Source: an uncultured Dehalococcoidia bacterium (lineage in GTDB: Bacteria; Chloroflexota; Dehalococcoidia; Lucifugimonadales; UBA1123). Taken from it: DNA of 64,000 nt. Positions within the stretch are counted from its first letter, which is position 1. Every line of letters begins with the position of its first letter. The stretch lies in assembly GCA_958296105.1 (NCBI GenBank), contig OY282441.1, forward strand, positions 2,873,800 to 2,937,799, in the 5' to 3' direction. The notes beneath the pieces are model-generated. The model was not told where the DNA came from and did no database searches. It was given only the letters and a program-made list of their open reading frames with translations. A program made the position numbers and the translations under genes. Shown here piece after piece: positions 25,893-34,298 of this stretch.

Positions 25893-26918
25893 TCAGTCAC
25901 TGGCAGCCACGCCAAGCGCGGCCCCTTCGGATTCTCTGAGCCAACATGCCGCGTGCTGCCCTTGGTCGACAGCGAAATCAGGGGGGAACTCTTCCAGACA
26001 CTTGTCGAAGCTGTATCTGCACCTCGGCGCGAACGAGCAGCCTTGAGGCAGGTCCCACAGCGCGGGCGGCTGTCCGGGTATCGAGTACAGCCGCTCCTCC
26101 GTCTCCTCCATCTTGGGCACCGACTGTATCAGTGCCTCCGTGTAGGGGTGGGACGGGTTGTTGAATATCTGGCGCACGTCCCCCTGTTCTACGATCTTGC
26201 CCGCGTACATCACGGCGACCCGGTCGCACATCTTGGCGACTATTCCGAAATCGTGTGTGATGAATATGATGCCCACGCCGGTGGACTCCTGAAGCTCCCG
26301 CAGAAGTCTCAGGTACTGCGCCTGAATGGTGGCGTCCAAGGACGTGGTCGGCTCATCGGCGATCAGCACGACCGGGTCGCATGAGATCCCTATGGCGCCG
26401 ACCACGCGCTGCCTCATGCCGCCCGATAGCTGGTGGGGATAGTCCTTGATCCGCACGTCCGGGGCGGGGATCCTCACCTTCCTGAGCATGTCGATCACGG
26501 TGTCCTTCAGCGCCTGGCCGCCGAGTCCCTTGTGGATCTTGAGCGCCTCCCCCACCTGATCCTCGATGTCGAACACGGGGTTGAGCGCCGTCATCGGGTC
26601 TTGCAGAACCATTCCGATGCGGCTGCCGCGCACCTGTTCCATCTCGCCTTCGTCCAGCGTGAGGATATCTTCGCCCTCCAGCAGAACCTGACCGCCCACG
26701 ATGTGGCCCGGCGGCGAAGGAACGAGGCGCATTATCGACAGCGTGGTGACGGACTTGCCGGAGCCGGACTCGCCCACGATGCCCAGAGTCTCGCCCCTTC
26801 TGATGTTGAAGTTCACGCCGTCGACCGCCTTGACCACGCCCCAGCGGGTTACGAAGTAGGTGCGCAGATCCTTGACTTCGAGGACCACCTCGCCAATTCT
26901 TTCATCGGAGGTCGTCAT
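25893..26918 (-). CDS. oligopeptide-type ABC transporter ATP-binding protein (OppD/DppD-like)
   Basis: 341 residues. Walker [10 protein letters not shown], signature [13 protein letters not shown], Walker [13 protein letters not shown], and the C-terminal [15 protein letters not shown] Cys-containing tail. It is the first gene of a two-gene ATPase operon. A promoter at 27042-27070 shares a 14-bp element with the promoter of the complete opp operon at 58.6 kb. Substrate unknown. Confidence 0.92.
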   Translation of the reverse strand: MTTSDERIGEVVLEVKDLRTYFVTRWGVVKAVDGVNFNIRRGETLGIVGESGSGKSVTTLSIMRLVPSPPGHIVGGQVLLEGEDILTLDEGEMEQVRGSRIGMVLQDPMTALNPVFDIEDQVGEALKIHKGLGGQALKDTVIDMLRKVRIPAPDVRIKDYPHQLSGGMRQRVVGAIGISCDPVVLIADEPTTSLDATIQAQYLRLLRELQESTGVGIIFITHDFGIVAKMCDRVAVMYAGKIVEQGDVRQIFNNPSHPYTEALIQSVPKMEETEERLYSIPGQPPALWDLPQGCSFAPRCRYSFDKCLEEFPPDFAVDQGQHAACWLRESEGAALGVAASD

Positions 26919-27033
26919 AGCGCTATGCTCCTTCCATTATCGGAGTTTGGCGCGGCAGCGATGCCGCAGACCCTCGCGGGAGATTCGACCCGTTCACGGC
27001 GGCCGCCTGCCGTTAGAATGAAGCCGATTCAAG

Positions 27034-27070
27034 CTCGCCCAAATATAGCCAATAGATGCGGAAAACGCAA
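27034..27070 (-). promoter_or_regulatory. promoter of the orphan oppDF pair, with shared 14-bp element
   Basis: On the minus strand TTGCGT (27065-27070), a 17-bp spacer and TATATT (27042-27047) form a sigma-70-like promoter. The -10 and next bases read TATATTTGGGCGAG (27034-27047), identical to the oppA promoter at 58651-58664. Confidence 0.6.
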
Positions 27071-27182
27071 CCCTGCCGAAGAATTTGCGAAAGCGCGAAT
27101 TTCGACAAATTTCAAGAAGATGGGAGGCAGAACCGCCCCTTTTCCTATTCTCGCGCTTCGTGGCATTATATACTGCATAGCC

Positions 27183-28673
27183 ATGTATATACCCCCTCCC
27201 CCGCTGTCCAAGATTACATTCGCCGCCTCGCTCATCGCTCTGGCATTTGCCGCCACCTACACGTCATCCACGGCGGCATTTTCCAGCTTGGACTTTAGAA
27301 ACATCCTTCTGCTCGGCGGCGCGGCAAGCGCCGTTCTTCTGCTCGCCACGCTGCTTATCCGCTCCGATCTCATAGCGAACGCGGCACTGTCGCTGATCAC
27401 TCTGGCAAGCGTTGGGACGGCGTACATCATCCACACCGATCTGTACCTCTCGGGCAGCTGGGCTGTCCTCGCTCTGCTGTGCGCCGCGTCCGCAGCCGGG
27501 CTGTTCGTCGCCTTTCGGATCATGGACGAGACGCGCTGGAGCGGCGCGGCGCTTTCCGCCTCTGCGCTCTTGGCGCTGGGGATCGTCGTCGGCGCGCATC
27601 TGGCGGGCGGCGACGACCCCGTGAGAGGCGATGTATCGAACATACGGGACATCTCCTTCGAGCAGACGCCGAACCTCTATTTCGTATCTTTCGATGCAGC
27701 GGCGCCCAGGGCGATACTTGACAGATACCTAGACGTGGAAACAACGGAGTTCCACGACCTGTTCGACGCGAGCTTCCGATCCTTCCCCAACTTCTTCACC
27801 AACTCCGTCTACACCGGCCACTCTCTCAACACGCTTTTGGCGTTGGACGTGGACATATACACCTCTCAGCGAACGGAGCTGTCGGAGATGGGCAGAGACC
27901 CCGACCCGCGTATGTTCTCGGGTCAGAATCCCAGTCCGCTGCTCGGCATCCTTCAGAAGAACGGCTACGAGACCACCTCGATCTACGTCGACACCTTCTT
28001 TGGGAGACGCAAAGGCCCCTTCATAGACCGCTACGTCACTTTCGAGAGACATACCCTCTGCAATCTGCTGGACGCCGGCATACGAGACATCTCGTTCTGG
28101 GGCTACTGCCGCCTGTTCGACGGGAGCTACGAATGGGACAACATGCTTACTGCCGAGCGGATCACGAAAGCGAGCGCCAACGACGGCCCTCAGTTCGTGA
28201 TAGCGTACCTGTACTCGCCGGGACACACGGACAACTCTTTCAGGTGGGGAGATGCGGAGCAGCTCGAAAGATTCAAGTCGCAGTACATCGAAAATAGCGA
28301 AGAGGCGGCTCGATACCTTGAGACGATCATTCGCCACCTGAAAGAAAACGACCCCAGCGCCATCCTGCTGGTGTTCGGCGACCACGGCATGTTTCTGTCC
28401 AGAGCGCTGAGCTTCGAGGACGACCGCGAATTCGTCTTACAGGACAACTACGCCGTTATAGGCGGCATCTATCCACCCAGCGCGTGCGCCTCCTATTTCG
28501 ATCAGGCGTCGGCGCAAGGCTACATGACCATTTTGGACGCGGCTCAAACCGTGCTTCGCTGCATGTCCGGCGGGGAAAGCCCGCTGATCGAGCCGCGAAA
28601 GTACACACGCCCAGCGTATGGCGTAGTTCCATGGAACGCCAATGCCGAATTCGAGGAGTTTCTCTATGAATAG
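27183..28673 (+). CDS. membrane-bound alkaline-phosphatase-superfamily protein (sulfatase/phosphoglycerol transferase-like)
   Basis: 496 residues from ATG 27183. Five or so hydrophobic segments fill residues 8-150, as in LTA synthase and phosphoethanolamine transferases. The extracytoplasmic domain begins at NLYFVSFDAAAPRAILDRYL and has FFTNSVYTGHSLNTLLA in the nucleophile position (Thr or Ser, no CxPxR) and LLVFGDHGMFLSR, the metal-binding DHG motif. Two small genes follow, the next overlapping its stop. The trio (phosphatase-fold membrane enzyme, small YVDPG protein, methyltransferase) suggests envelope polymer modification. Confidence 0.78.
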   Translation: MYIPPPPLSKITFAASLIALAFAATYTSSTAAFSSLDFRNILLLGGAASAVLLLATLLIRSDLIANAALSLITLASVGTAYIIHTDLYLSGSWAVLALLCAASAAGLFVAFRIMDETRWSGAALSASALLALGIVVGAHLAGGDDPVRGDVSNIRDISFEQTPNLYFVSFDAAAPRAILDRYLDVETTEFHDLFDASFRSFPNFFTNSVYTGHSLNTLLALDVDIYTSQRTELSEMGRDPDPRMFSGQNPSPLLGILQKNGYETTSIYVDTFFGRRKGPFIDRYVTFERHTLCNLLDAGIRDISFWGYCRLFDGSYEWDNMLTAERITKASANDGPQFVIAYLYSPGHTDNSFRWGDAEQLERFKSQYIENSEEAARYLETIIRHLKENDPSAILLVFGDHGMFLSRALSFEDDREFVLQDNYAVIGGIYPPSACASYFDQASAQGYMTILDAAQTVLRCMSGGESPLIEPRKYTRPAYGVVPWNANAEFEEFLYE

Positions 28674-28989
28674 ACCACTGATAGGCGCGCTGTTTGCGGC
28701 GCTGGTGATAGGCGCGGTCGCAGCCCTGCCCGAAGCGGCGTGGGCATACGGCGACGCTGTCGCGCATTCGTCAGACGCGGCGGCGGCGCGGATCGTCCTT
28801 GCCTACGTAGACCCGGGCGCGGCGGGTTTCGTCATCGTATCGGTACTCGGCTTCCTGACCGCAATCGGGTACACGATGCGCATGTATCTAAGCCGCATGA
28901 AGCAGCTCGTCTTCCGCAGAGGACAGACGGCGCGGGCTCCTCGCAGAAGAGCGCAGCGAAGAGCGCGGCGGCGCGGATCGTCCCTGTAG
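28666..28989 (+). CDS. small membrane protein with AYVDPGAAGF motif
   Basis: 107 residues from ATG 28666, overlapping the upstream stop by 8 bp and with GGAG 7 nt before it. A signal peptide (to about AWA at 27) is followed by an Ala-rich stretch, the motif LAYVDPGAAGFVIVSVLGFLTAIGY merging into a transmembrane helix, and a strongly basic C-terminus of Arg/Ala. Small proteins with a Y-(L/V)-D-P-G motif before a single helix recur next to sulfatase-like and methyltransferase genes in other bacteria (from memory). Function unknown. Confidence 0.75.
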   Translation: MNRPLIGALFAALVIGAVAALPEAAWAYGDAVAHSSDAAAARIVLAYVDPGAAGFVIVSVLGFLTAIGYTMRMYLSRMKQLVFRRGQTARAPRRRAQRRARRRGSSL

Positions 28990-29010
28990 AAGAGATGGAA
29001 TCATAGAACA

Positions 29011-30438
29011 GTGAGCGGGATGATGAACGCGGACGGCGGATCTTTCAGAGACCCGTCCGGGCGGGTGTACCGGATTCCACTGGAATCGGGCGACGAGCGC
29101 ATCGTTCGCGGACTGAACAGCGCCGCCTGCGCCAACATGGAGAGGCTTCTAGCCGAGCCGTTCTTCCACGATCTGGCTACAGATGGCCACGTGGTCGAGA
29201 CCGCCCTCATGGAAGCCTCGGATCCTGACGCTCGGCGCGTAGCGGATGAGGGTTGGAGCGGCGCGGCTGAGCATGAGGCGGTCGATTTCGTCACATGGCC
29301 CTACGAGTGGCCCTTCACGATGCTCAAAGATGCGGCGCTGCTTCATCTGCGTCTGCTGGAAACGAGCGTGCAGAACGGCTGGATACTCAAAGACGCCACG
29401 CCGTTCAACATCCAGTGGAACGGGGCGCGTCCAGTATTCATAGATACGCCGTCCTTCGTCCCTTGGGATGGCGGCGAGTACTGGCAGGGATATCGGCAGT
29501 TCTGCGCCATGTTCCTGACGCCGCTTCTGCTGACCGCCCATCTTGGAATCCCGTTCCAGCCCCTGCTCCGCTCGCAGCTAGAGGGCATACCGCCCGAAGA
29601 GGCGCTGAAGTATTTCTACGGACTGCGGCGATTCAAGCGAGGCGTGCCGTCTCACGTCTGGTTTCCGGCCAGGGCGGAAGCCAGGATGAGGCGCAGGTCG
29701 GGAGACGGAGCGCGACAGCCCGCCAGCCCGATGCGGCGTCAGCCAAAGACCCACCTGCTCGCCCTTCTCGACAGCCTGAAGCGGCTGATAGGCGGCTTGC
29801 GCTGCGGCTCTCCAAGCTCGGACTGGTCCGGATACGCCGCCGCCCACTCTTACGGAGATGACGACTTCGAGCGGAAAAGGGATTTCGTCCGAAGACACAC
29901 TTCGGCTAGGCGTCCGCGCCTCACGTGGGACATCGGCGCCAACACTGGCGTGTTCTCACGCATAGCGGCGCGCAGCTCGCAGACCGTCGTCGCCGTGGAT
30001 TCGGACCATGACACCGTGGAGACGCTCTACCGCGAGGCGCGCGCCGACGAGCATAGCGGCATAATCCCCTTGCTGATGGATATGTCCAACATTTCGCCGG
30101 GTCAGGGCTGGGCGGGCCGTGAGCGCGCGGCATTCGACCAGCGGCGAAGCCCTGATATGGTTCTATGCCTCGCTCTTGTCCATCACGTGCGCGTCTCGGC
30201 CAACATACCCCTGCCGATGTTCGTCGAGTGGCTGCGCAGCCTGAACGCCACTGTCGTACTGGAATTCATCGCGCGCAGCGACGAGATGTTCCAAACGCTC
30301 ATCGAGAACAAACGCGAGAGCTACGCGGACTACACGGCGGAGCGCTTCGAGTACGAGATCGGCAGGCGCTTCTCGATCACCGAGCGACTGGAGCTGAAGG
30401 ACGGCAGGCGTGAGATGTTCGCCTTGGATCCGATATGA
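29011..30438 (+). CDS. kinase-like domain fused to class I SAM methyltransferase
   Basis: 475 residues from GTG 29011. The N-terminal half resembles an aminoglycoside-phosphotransferase/kinase fold: ILKDATPFNIQWNGARPVFIDTPSF has the D-x4-N and a later D in the places of the catalytic and metal-binding residues. The C-terminal half is a Rossmann methyltransferase with WDIGANTGVFSRIAA (motif I, about 309-323) and VVAVDSDHDTV (motif II acidic residue). It follows the small membrane protein by 21 bp. The combination suggests modification of a surface polymer or lipid head group, by inference from neighbours. Confidence 0.75.
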   Translation: MSGMMNADGGSFRDPSGRVYRIPLESGDERIVRGLNSAACANMERLLAEPFFHDLATDGHVVETALMEASDPDARRVADEGWSGAAEHEAVDFVTWPYEWPFTMLKDAALLHLRLLETSVQNGWILKDATPFNIQWNGARPVFIDTPSFVPWDGGEYWQGYRQFCAMFLTPLLLTAHLGIPFQPLLRSQLEGIPPEEALKYFYGLRRFKRGVPSHVWFPARAEARMRRRSGDGARQPASPMRRQPKTHLLALLDSLKRLIGGLRCGSPSSDWSGYAAAHSYGDDDFERKRDFVRRHTSARRPRLTWDIGANTGVFSRIAARSSQTVVAVDSDHDTVETLYREARADEHSGIIPLLMDMSNISPGQGWAGRERAAFDQRRSPDMVLCLALVHHVRVSANIPLPMFVEWLRSLNATVVLEFIARSDEMFQTLIENKRESYADYTAERFEYEIGRRFSITERLELKDGRREMFALDPI

Positions 30439-30503
30439 TTCGTCCTGCCGTCCTCGCCTGCGCGCCGCCTATGTAGATGTCTTTCTTTCATCCCTGCCTT
30501 AAA

Positions 30504-30532
30504 TTGACGCTAGCCAGCCCACATAGTAGAAT
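30504..30532 (+). promoter_or_regulatory. promoter of the hesB/iscA-type gene
   Basis: TTGACG (30504-30509), a 17-bp spacer and TAGAAT (30527-30532), about 50 bp before the start codon. This is one of the best sigma-70-like matches in the window. Confidence 0.75.
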
Positions 30533-30583
30533 TCAAGACAGGATTCGGCAGTGAGCGCTTTCAGGAGCGAAGAGGTAAGAAGA

Positions 30584-30934
30584 ATGACACAGACGGCACC
30601 GGCCCCGCTGACCATCAGTATCGACAGAGAAGCTGCCAATCATGTACAGGTATTTGCCGAGCAGTCCGGTAGGCCCGGCGCGAACCTGCGGGTGGCTGTC
30701 AAGGGCGGCGGCTGCGCGGGCATGACCTACGTCTTGGATCTGGTGAACGATCCGCGAGAGGACGACAAGATCATCGAAGATCACGGCATGGAGCTGTACG
30801 TAGACCGCAAGTCGTACATCTTCTTGGCGGGGACGACGCTCGAATACTCCGGCGGACTCAACGGCAAGGGCTTCGTGTTCAACAACCCCAACGCAAAGAC
30901 GACCTGCGGCTGCGGCACGTCTTTCAGCGTCTAG
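30584..30934 (+). CDS. iron-sulfur cluster insertion/assembly protein (HesB/IscA family)
   Basis: 116 residues from ATG 30584 with AGAGG 8 nt upstream; a GTG at 30551 is in frame but lacks a site. The A-type carrier signature is complete: VKGGGCAGMTY supplies the first Cys and the C-terminal TTCGCGTSFSV the other two. Such proteins carry and deliver Fe-S clusters. The next gene is a YgfZ-like protein, which also acts in Fe-S enzyme maintenance, so the pair is functionally coherent. Confidence 0.95.
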   Translation: MTQTAPAPLTISIDREAANHVQVFAEQSGRPGANLRVAVKGGGCAGMTYVLDLVNDPREDDKIIEDHGMELYVDRKSYIFLAGTTLEYSGGLNGKGFVFNNPNAKTTCGCGTSFSV

Positions 30935-30966
30935 CCCCATACCCGAAAGTACAGATGCCATAGAAC

Positions 30967-30998
30967 GCAAGCGCCGCGCCATCGAGTGCGGCGCTTGC
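30967..30998 (+). terminator. strong hairpin between hesB and ygfZ genes
   Basis: GCAAGCGCCGC (30967-30977) and GCGGCGCTTGC (30988-30998) form a perfect 11-bp stem with a 10-nt loop, ending 6 nt before the GGAGG of the next gene. No T-run follows. It may end or attenuate transcription, or stabilise the upstream mRNA. Confidence 0.6.
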
Positions 30999-31015
30999 AC
31001 TTCAGGAGGATGGGC

Positions 31016-31987
31016 ATGACCACCCAGACGATCTCGGAGTCCACCGTAACTCGCAGGCTGTCGGCGGGGGCGGCAGTGTTCGACGTGTCCCACTTCGGAA
31101 GGCTGAGGATATCGGGAGCGGACGCCATAGACCTTCTGAACAGGCTGACTACGAACGACCTAGAGAAGCTGCGTCCCGGCATGGGGATGGGCGCCGCGCT
31201 GACGACTAACAAGGGACGGATAATCGATCTGCTGCGAGTGCTGCGCCGAGGGGAAGACCTGCTCGCTCTCACCAGCCCGGACGTCCAAGATAGAGTGAGC
31301 GAGTGGATCGACTTCTACACATTCTCGGAGGACGTGGCAGTCGCCGACGTCACGCCCGATACCAAGCAGTATCTGATCGTTGGATCCAACGCCTCCGAGC
31401 AGTTGGCGCGCTCGGGATACTGCGTGGACGCTCTCGGCGAGGCGGATCTGAGCCATGCGACTGAGAGCGAGGGTGATGGAGAGTACACACTGGCGCGAAC
31501 GTCTTTCGGCGAGCTTCCCGCGTTCGAGCTGGTGGTGTCCGGCAGCCGCGCTCCGGCGCGGATCGTGGCCGAGACGCTCGGACAGACCGAGCTGGCAAGA
31601 CTCAGAATCGAACAGGGAACGCCCGCCTACCCAGACGAGCTGAACGAGCGGCGCAACCCGCTGGAAGCCAACCTGAAGCCCTACATCAGCTTCAACAAGG
31701 GGTGCTACATTGGGCAGGAGGTCGTGGCGCGGCTCGACACCTATGATCGAGTCCAGAGGTTCCTGTGCCAGCTCAGCGTGCGCGGCGATACGGAGGTGGA
31801 GCCAGGGTCGGCGGTGATCGTGGACGGAAACGAAGTCGGAGAGGTGACGTCCTCAGCGCCGGGCTTGGCGCTGGCATACTTGCGAAAGCGGTTCTACGAG
31901 GACGGCGCGGCGGTGGATGTGGCGTCTGGCGGAGGCTTGGTCTCAGCGAAAGTGCGGGACATAAGGCCCCCAGCGTACTTCGAGTAG
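31016..31987 (+). CDS. ygfZ: YgfZ/GcvT-domain folate-binding protein
   Basis: 323 residues from ATG 31016, with GGAGG 6 nt upstream (an ATG at 31010 would abut it). The diagnostic YgfZ motif KGCYIGQEVVAR is present around residues 228-239, with GcvT-like folate-binding sequences before it (FDVSHFGRLRISGADAIDLLNRL in parts). YgfZ uses tetrahydrofolate to help repair or maintain Fe-S enzymes such as MiaB. Context with a HesB/IscA protein agrees. The stop codon is embedded in a small repeat. Confidence 0.92.
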   Translation: MTTQTISESTVTRRLSAGAAVFDVSHFGRLRISGADAIDLLNRLTTNDLEKLRPGMGMGAALTTNKGRIIDLLRVLRRGEDLLALTSPDVQDRVSEWIDFYTFSEDVAVADVTPDTKQYLIVGSNASEQLARSGYCVDALGEADLSHATESEGDGEYTLARTSFGELPAFELVVSGSRAPARIVAETLGQTELARLRIEQGTPAYPDELNERRNPLEANLKPYISFNKGCYIGQEVVARLDTYDRVQRFLCQLSVRGDTEVEPGSAVIVDGNEVGEVTSSAPGLALAYLRKRFYEDGAAVDVASGGGLVSAKVRDIRPPAYFE

Positions 31988-32009
31988 CGTACTTCGACCG
32001 TACTTCGAG
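31974..32009 (+). repeat. 10-11-bp repeat, three units, over the ygfZ stop codon
   Basis: CGTACTTCGA(G) occurs at 31974-31984, 31988-31997 and 31999-32009. The TAG stop (31985-31987) follows the first unit. Confidence 0.85.
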
Positions 32010-32032
32010 TGATTGGCTGTCTCATCGGCGTC

Positions 32033-32782
32033 TCAGCTTGCTTCGAGGGTAGCGCCGCCATCGACCACCAGAACTTGGCCTCTTATCATTTCCGCGTCCG
32101 GCGAGCATAGGAAGGCGACCGCCTTGGCTATGTCGGCTGCGGTGACCATTCTGCCGGCGGGTATGTTCCTGCCGGCTTCCAGCATATCCTGTTTGGTTGG
32201 GAAGTGGTCGAGCGCTTGGGTATCCACGTATCCTCCCGATACCGCGTTTACCGATATGCCTCTTGGGGCAAGCTCCACGGCCAAGTAGCGAGTCACCGCT
32301 TCGAGAGCGGATTTGGATACGCCGACCGAGAAGTAGAAGGGCAAGACGCGGCGCGACCCTTCGCTGGTGATATTGACGATATGCCCGCCGTCGCGCATGA
32401 GTTCGCACGCCTCGACAGAGCAGAGCCAAGCGGCCTTGGCGTTGACGTTGAGAGTCCAGTCCCAGTGTTTGGCTTCCAATTCGAGAGCCGGACGCTGGAC
32501 GCCCGTGGCAGCGTTGTTGACGAGGATATCCAGCCTGCCGAACTCCGTATCCACAGCCTCGAACAGCGCTGAAATCTTGGACTGGTCGCCGAGATGTGCG
32601 CGCGTCCGGAGACATCGGACGCCGAGCGACTCGATCTCTTCGGCGGTCTCAGCGGCGGCGCGGTGGTTTCTGAGGTAGTTGAAAGCGACGTCCGCCCCGC
32701 GCCCGGCCAGGTCCATAGCGATTGCCTTGCCGATTCCGCGCGATCCGCCGGTGACGAGGGCTACTTTGCCGTCGAGTCTCAA
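32033..32782 (-). CDS. fabL: enoyl-[acyl-carrier-protein] reductase III, FabL type
   Basis: 249 residues from TTG 32782, with GGGAGG about 8 nt upstream. Although it looks like a general SDR (VTGGSRGIGKA, NNAATG), it carries FabL hallmarks: HWDWTLNVNAKA, Y-x6-K in YFSVGVSKSALEAVTRYLAVEL (given in parts), NAVSGGYVDTQALDHFP and AGRMV, closely resembling my recollection of Bacillus FabL. It reduces enoyl-ACP with NADPH and is insensitive to triclosan in Bacillus. It is the gene downstream of the coiled-coil array and completes the plsX-fabG fatty-acid block. Confidence 0.88.
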   Translation of the reverse strand: MRLDGKVALVTGGSRGIGKAIAMDLAGRGADVAFNYLRNHRAAAETAEEIESLGVRCLRTRAHLGDQSKISALFEAVDTEFGRLDILVNNAATGVQRPALELEAKHWDWTLNVNAKAAWLCSVEACELMRDGGHIVNITSEGSRRVLPFYFSVGVSKSALEAVTRYLAVELAPRGISVNAVSGGYVDTQALDHFPTKQDMLEAGRNIPAGRMVTAADIAKAVAFLCSPDAEMIRGQVLVVDGGATLEAS

Positions 32783-32798
32783 AATCCAACCCTCCCGA

Positions 32799-32817
32799 AC
32801 GGGGACTCCTGCCCCGT
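32799..32817 (-). terminator. hairpin directly after the coiled-coil array
   Basis: ACGGGG (32799-32804) and CCCCGT (32812-32817) flank a 7-nt loop, starting 3 nt after the stop codon of the last array gene and ending 17 nt before the fabL start. Without a T-run it may be a processing or partial termination site that separates array from fabL expression. Confidence 0.5.
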
Positions 32818-32819
32818 CG

Positions 32820-33161
32820 TCATCCGTTGATCGTCAGCGTGACTATGGCGGCGATCAGCGCGGCGATGATGACGAACATGCCCGCGCCGACCATGATAGC
32901 CATGGCCTTCAGCCACCCTTCCAGCCTGTCCATACGCCCGCCCAGCTCGTTGATGCGCCCACTTAATTCTTCGTGGTTGGCCTGAGCCAGAGCATGATTG
33001 GCCTGAATCAGCTCACGATTGGCTTGAATGAGAGCGTTCGTTGCCTCGTGGTTGGCTTGAATGAGAGCGAGCGCCGCCTCGTGGTTAGCTTGAACCAGAT
33101 CGCGCAGAGCCTCGACCGATTCTCGCGTTGCGACTTCGCGCTCGACTGTGGGCATTGTCAT
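32820..33161 (-). CDS. array gene 9: tail-anchored coiled-coil protein, 113 aa
   Basis: Last gene of the array. Module order in residues: 11-11-7-7-7 (43 in all), beginning LVQANHE instead of LIQANHE, then LIQANHEATNA, LIQANRE, LIQANHA, LAQANHE. Full junction with INELGGR, then the membrane helix. It is the only copy ending in TGA rather than TAA, because the last codons read AAC GGA TGA where the others have AAC GGG TAA; a hairpin follows 3 nt later. Confidence 0.85.
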   Translation of the reverse strand: MTMPTVEREVATRESVEALRDLVQANHEAALALIQANHEATNALIQANRELIQANHALAQANHEELSGRINELGGRMDRLEGWLKAMAIMVGAGMFVIIAALIAAIVTLTING

Positions 33162-33167
33162 GTTACG

Positions 33168-33617
33168 TTACCCGTTGACTGTCAGCGTGACTATGGCGGC
33201 GATCAGCGCGGCGATGATGACGAACATGCCCGCGCCGACCATGATGGCCATGGCCTTCAGCCACCCTTCCAGCCTGTCCATGCGCCCACCCAGTTCGTTG
33301 ATGCGTCCACTTAATTCTTCGTGGTTGGCCTGAATCAGAGTGAGCGCCGCCTCATGGTTGGCCTGAGCCAGAGCATGGTTGGCCTGAATCAGTTCACGGT
33401 TGGCTTGAATGAGAGCGTTCGTTGCCTCGTGGTTGGCCTGAATCAGTTCACGGTTGGCCTGAATCAGAGCGTGCGTCGCCTCGTGATTGGCTTGAATCAG
33501 TTCACGGTTGGCTTGAATGAGAGCGTTCGTTGCCTCGTGGTTGGCCTGAATCAGATCGCGCAGAGCCTCGACCGATTCTCGCGTTGCGACTTCGCGCTCG
33601 ACTGTGGGCATTGTCAT
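33168..33617 (-). CDS. array gene 8: tail-anchored coiled-coil protein, 149 aa (longest)
   Basis: Longest copy: modules 11-7-11-7-11-7-7-11-7, 79 residues. The first six modules repeat the 11-7 alternation seen in gene 7, and the last ones (LIQANHA, LAQANHEAALT, LIQANHE) recall genes 5 and 9. So it looks like a fusion of the two neighbouring designs. At 0.15 nm per residue the variable rod would be about 12 nm. Full junction with INELGGR and a VNG terminus. Confidence 0.85.
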   Translation of the reverse strand: MTMPTVEREVATRESVEALRDLIQANHEATNALIQANRELIQANHEATHALIQANRELIQANHEATNALIQANRELIQANHALAQANHEAALTLIQANHEELSGRINELGGRMDRLEGWLKAMAIMVGAGMFVIIAALIAAIVTLTVNG

Positions 33618-33623
33618 GTTTCG

Positions 33624-33998
33624 TTACCCGTTGATCGTCAGCGTGACTATGGCGGCGATCAGCGCGGCGATGATGACGAACATACCCGCGCCGACCATGA
33701 TCGCCATGGCCTTCAGCCAGCCTTCCAGCCTGTCCATGCGCCCGCCCAGTTCGTTGATACGCCCACTTAGTTCTTCGTGGTTGGCCTGAATCAGAGTGTT
33801 CGTTGCCTCATGGTTGGCCTGAATCAGTTCACGGTTGGCTTGAATGAGAGCGTTCGTCGCCTCGTGGTTAGCCTGAATCAGTTCACGGTTGGCTTGAATG
33901 AGAGCGTGCGTCGCCTCGTGATTGGCTTGAATCAGATCGCGCAGAGCCTCGACCGATTCTCGCGTTGCGACTTCGCGCTCGACTGTGGGCATTGTCAT
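33624..33998 (-). CDS. array gene 7: tail-anchored coiled-coil protein, 124 aa
   Basis: Modules 11-7-11-7-11-7 (54 residues), a strict alternation giving an 18-residue superrepeat (18 residues over five helical turns). The 11-mers differ at two positions: ATHA, ATNA, ATNT. Full INELGGR junction, ING terminus. It shares its first 54 variable residues almost exactly with gene 8, which points to a recent neighbour duplication. Confidence 0.85.
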   Translation of the reverse strand: MTMPTVEREVATRESVEALRDLIQANHEATHALIQANRELIQANHEATNALIQANRELIQANHEATNTLIQANHEELSGRINELGGRMDRLEGWLKAMAIMVGAGMFVIIAALIAAIVTLTING

Positions 33999-34004
33999 GT
34001 TACG

Positions 34005-34292
34005 TCACCCGTTGACTGTCAGCGTGACTATGGCGGCGATCAGCGCGGCGATGATGACGAACATGCCCGCGCCGACCATGATGGCCATGGACTTCAGCCA
34101 CCCTTCCAGCCTGTCCATGCGCCCGCTCAGTTCCTCATGGTTGGCCTGAATCAGTTCACGGTTGGCTTGAATGAGAGCGAGCGTCGCCTCGTGGTTGGCC
34201 TGAGCCAAAGCATGGTTGGCCTGAATCAGATCGCGCAGAGCCTCGACCGACTCTCGCGTTGCGACTTCGCGCTCGACTGTGGGCATTGTCAT
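34005..34292 (-). CDS. array gene 6: tail-anchored coiled-coil protein, 95 aa (shortest)
   Basis: Shortest copy: modules 7-11-7-7 (32 residues), and the only one that starts with a 7-mer (LIQANHA). The INELGGR heptad of the junction is missing, so ELSGR joins MDRLEGW directly. The last helix before the membrane reads WLKSM rather than WLKAM, the only substitution in this stretch among the nine. Confidence 0.85.
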   Translation of the reverse strand: MTMPTVEREVATRESVEALRDLIQANHALAQANHEATLALIQANRELIQANHEELSGRMDRLEGWLKSMAIMVGAGMFVIIAALIAAIVTLTVNG

Positions 34293-34298
34293 GTTACA

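Noticed and set aside
27167-27191. TATATAC/GTATATA inverted repeat over the start of the phosphatase-fold gene as the same operator as at 18703
   Set aside because: Arms are shorter (7 bp) and the centre is 11 instead of 5 bp, so a common regulator is not supported.
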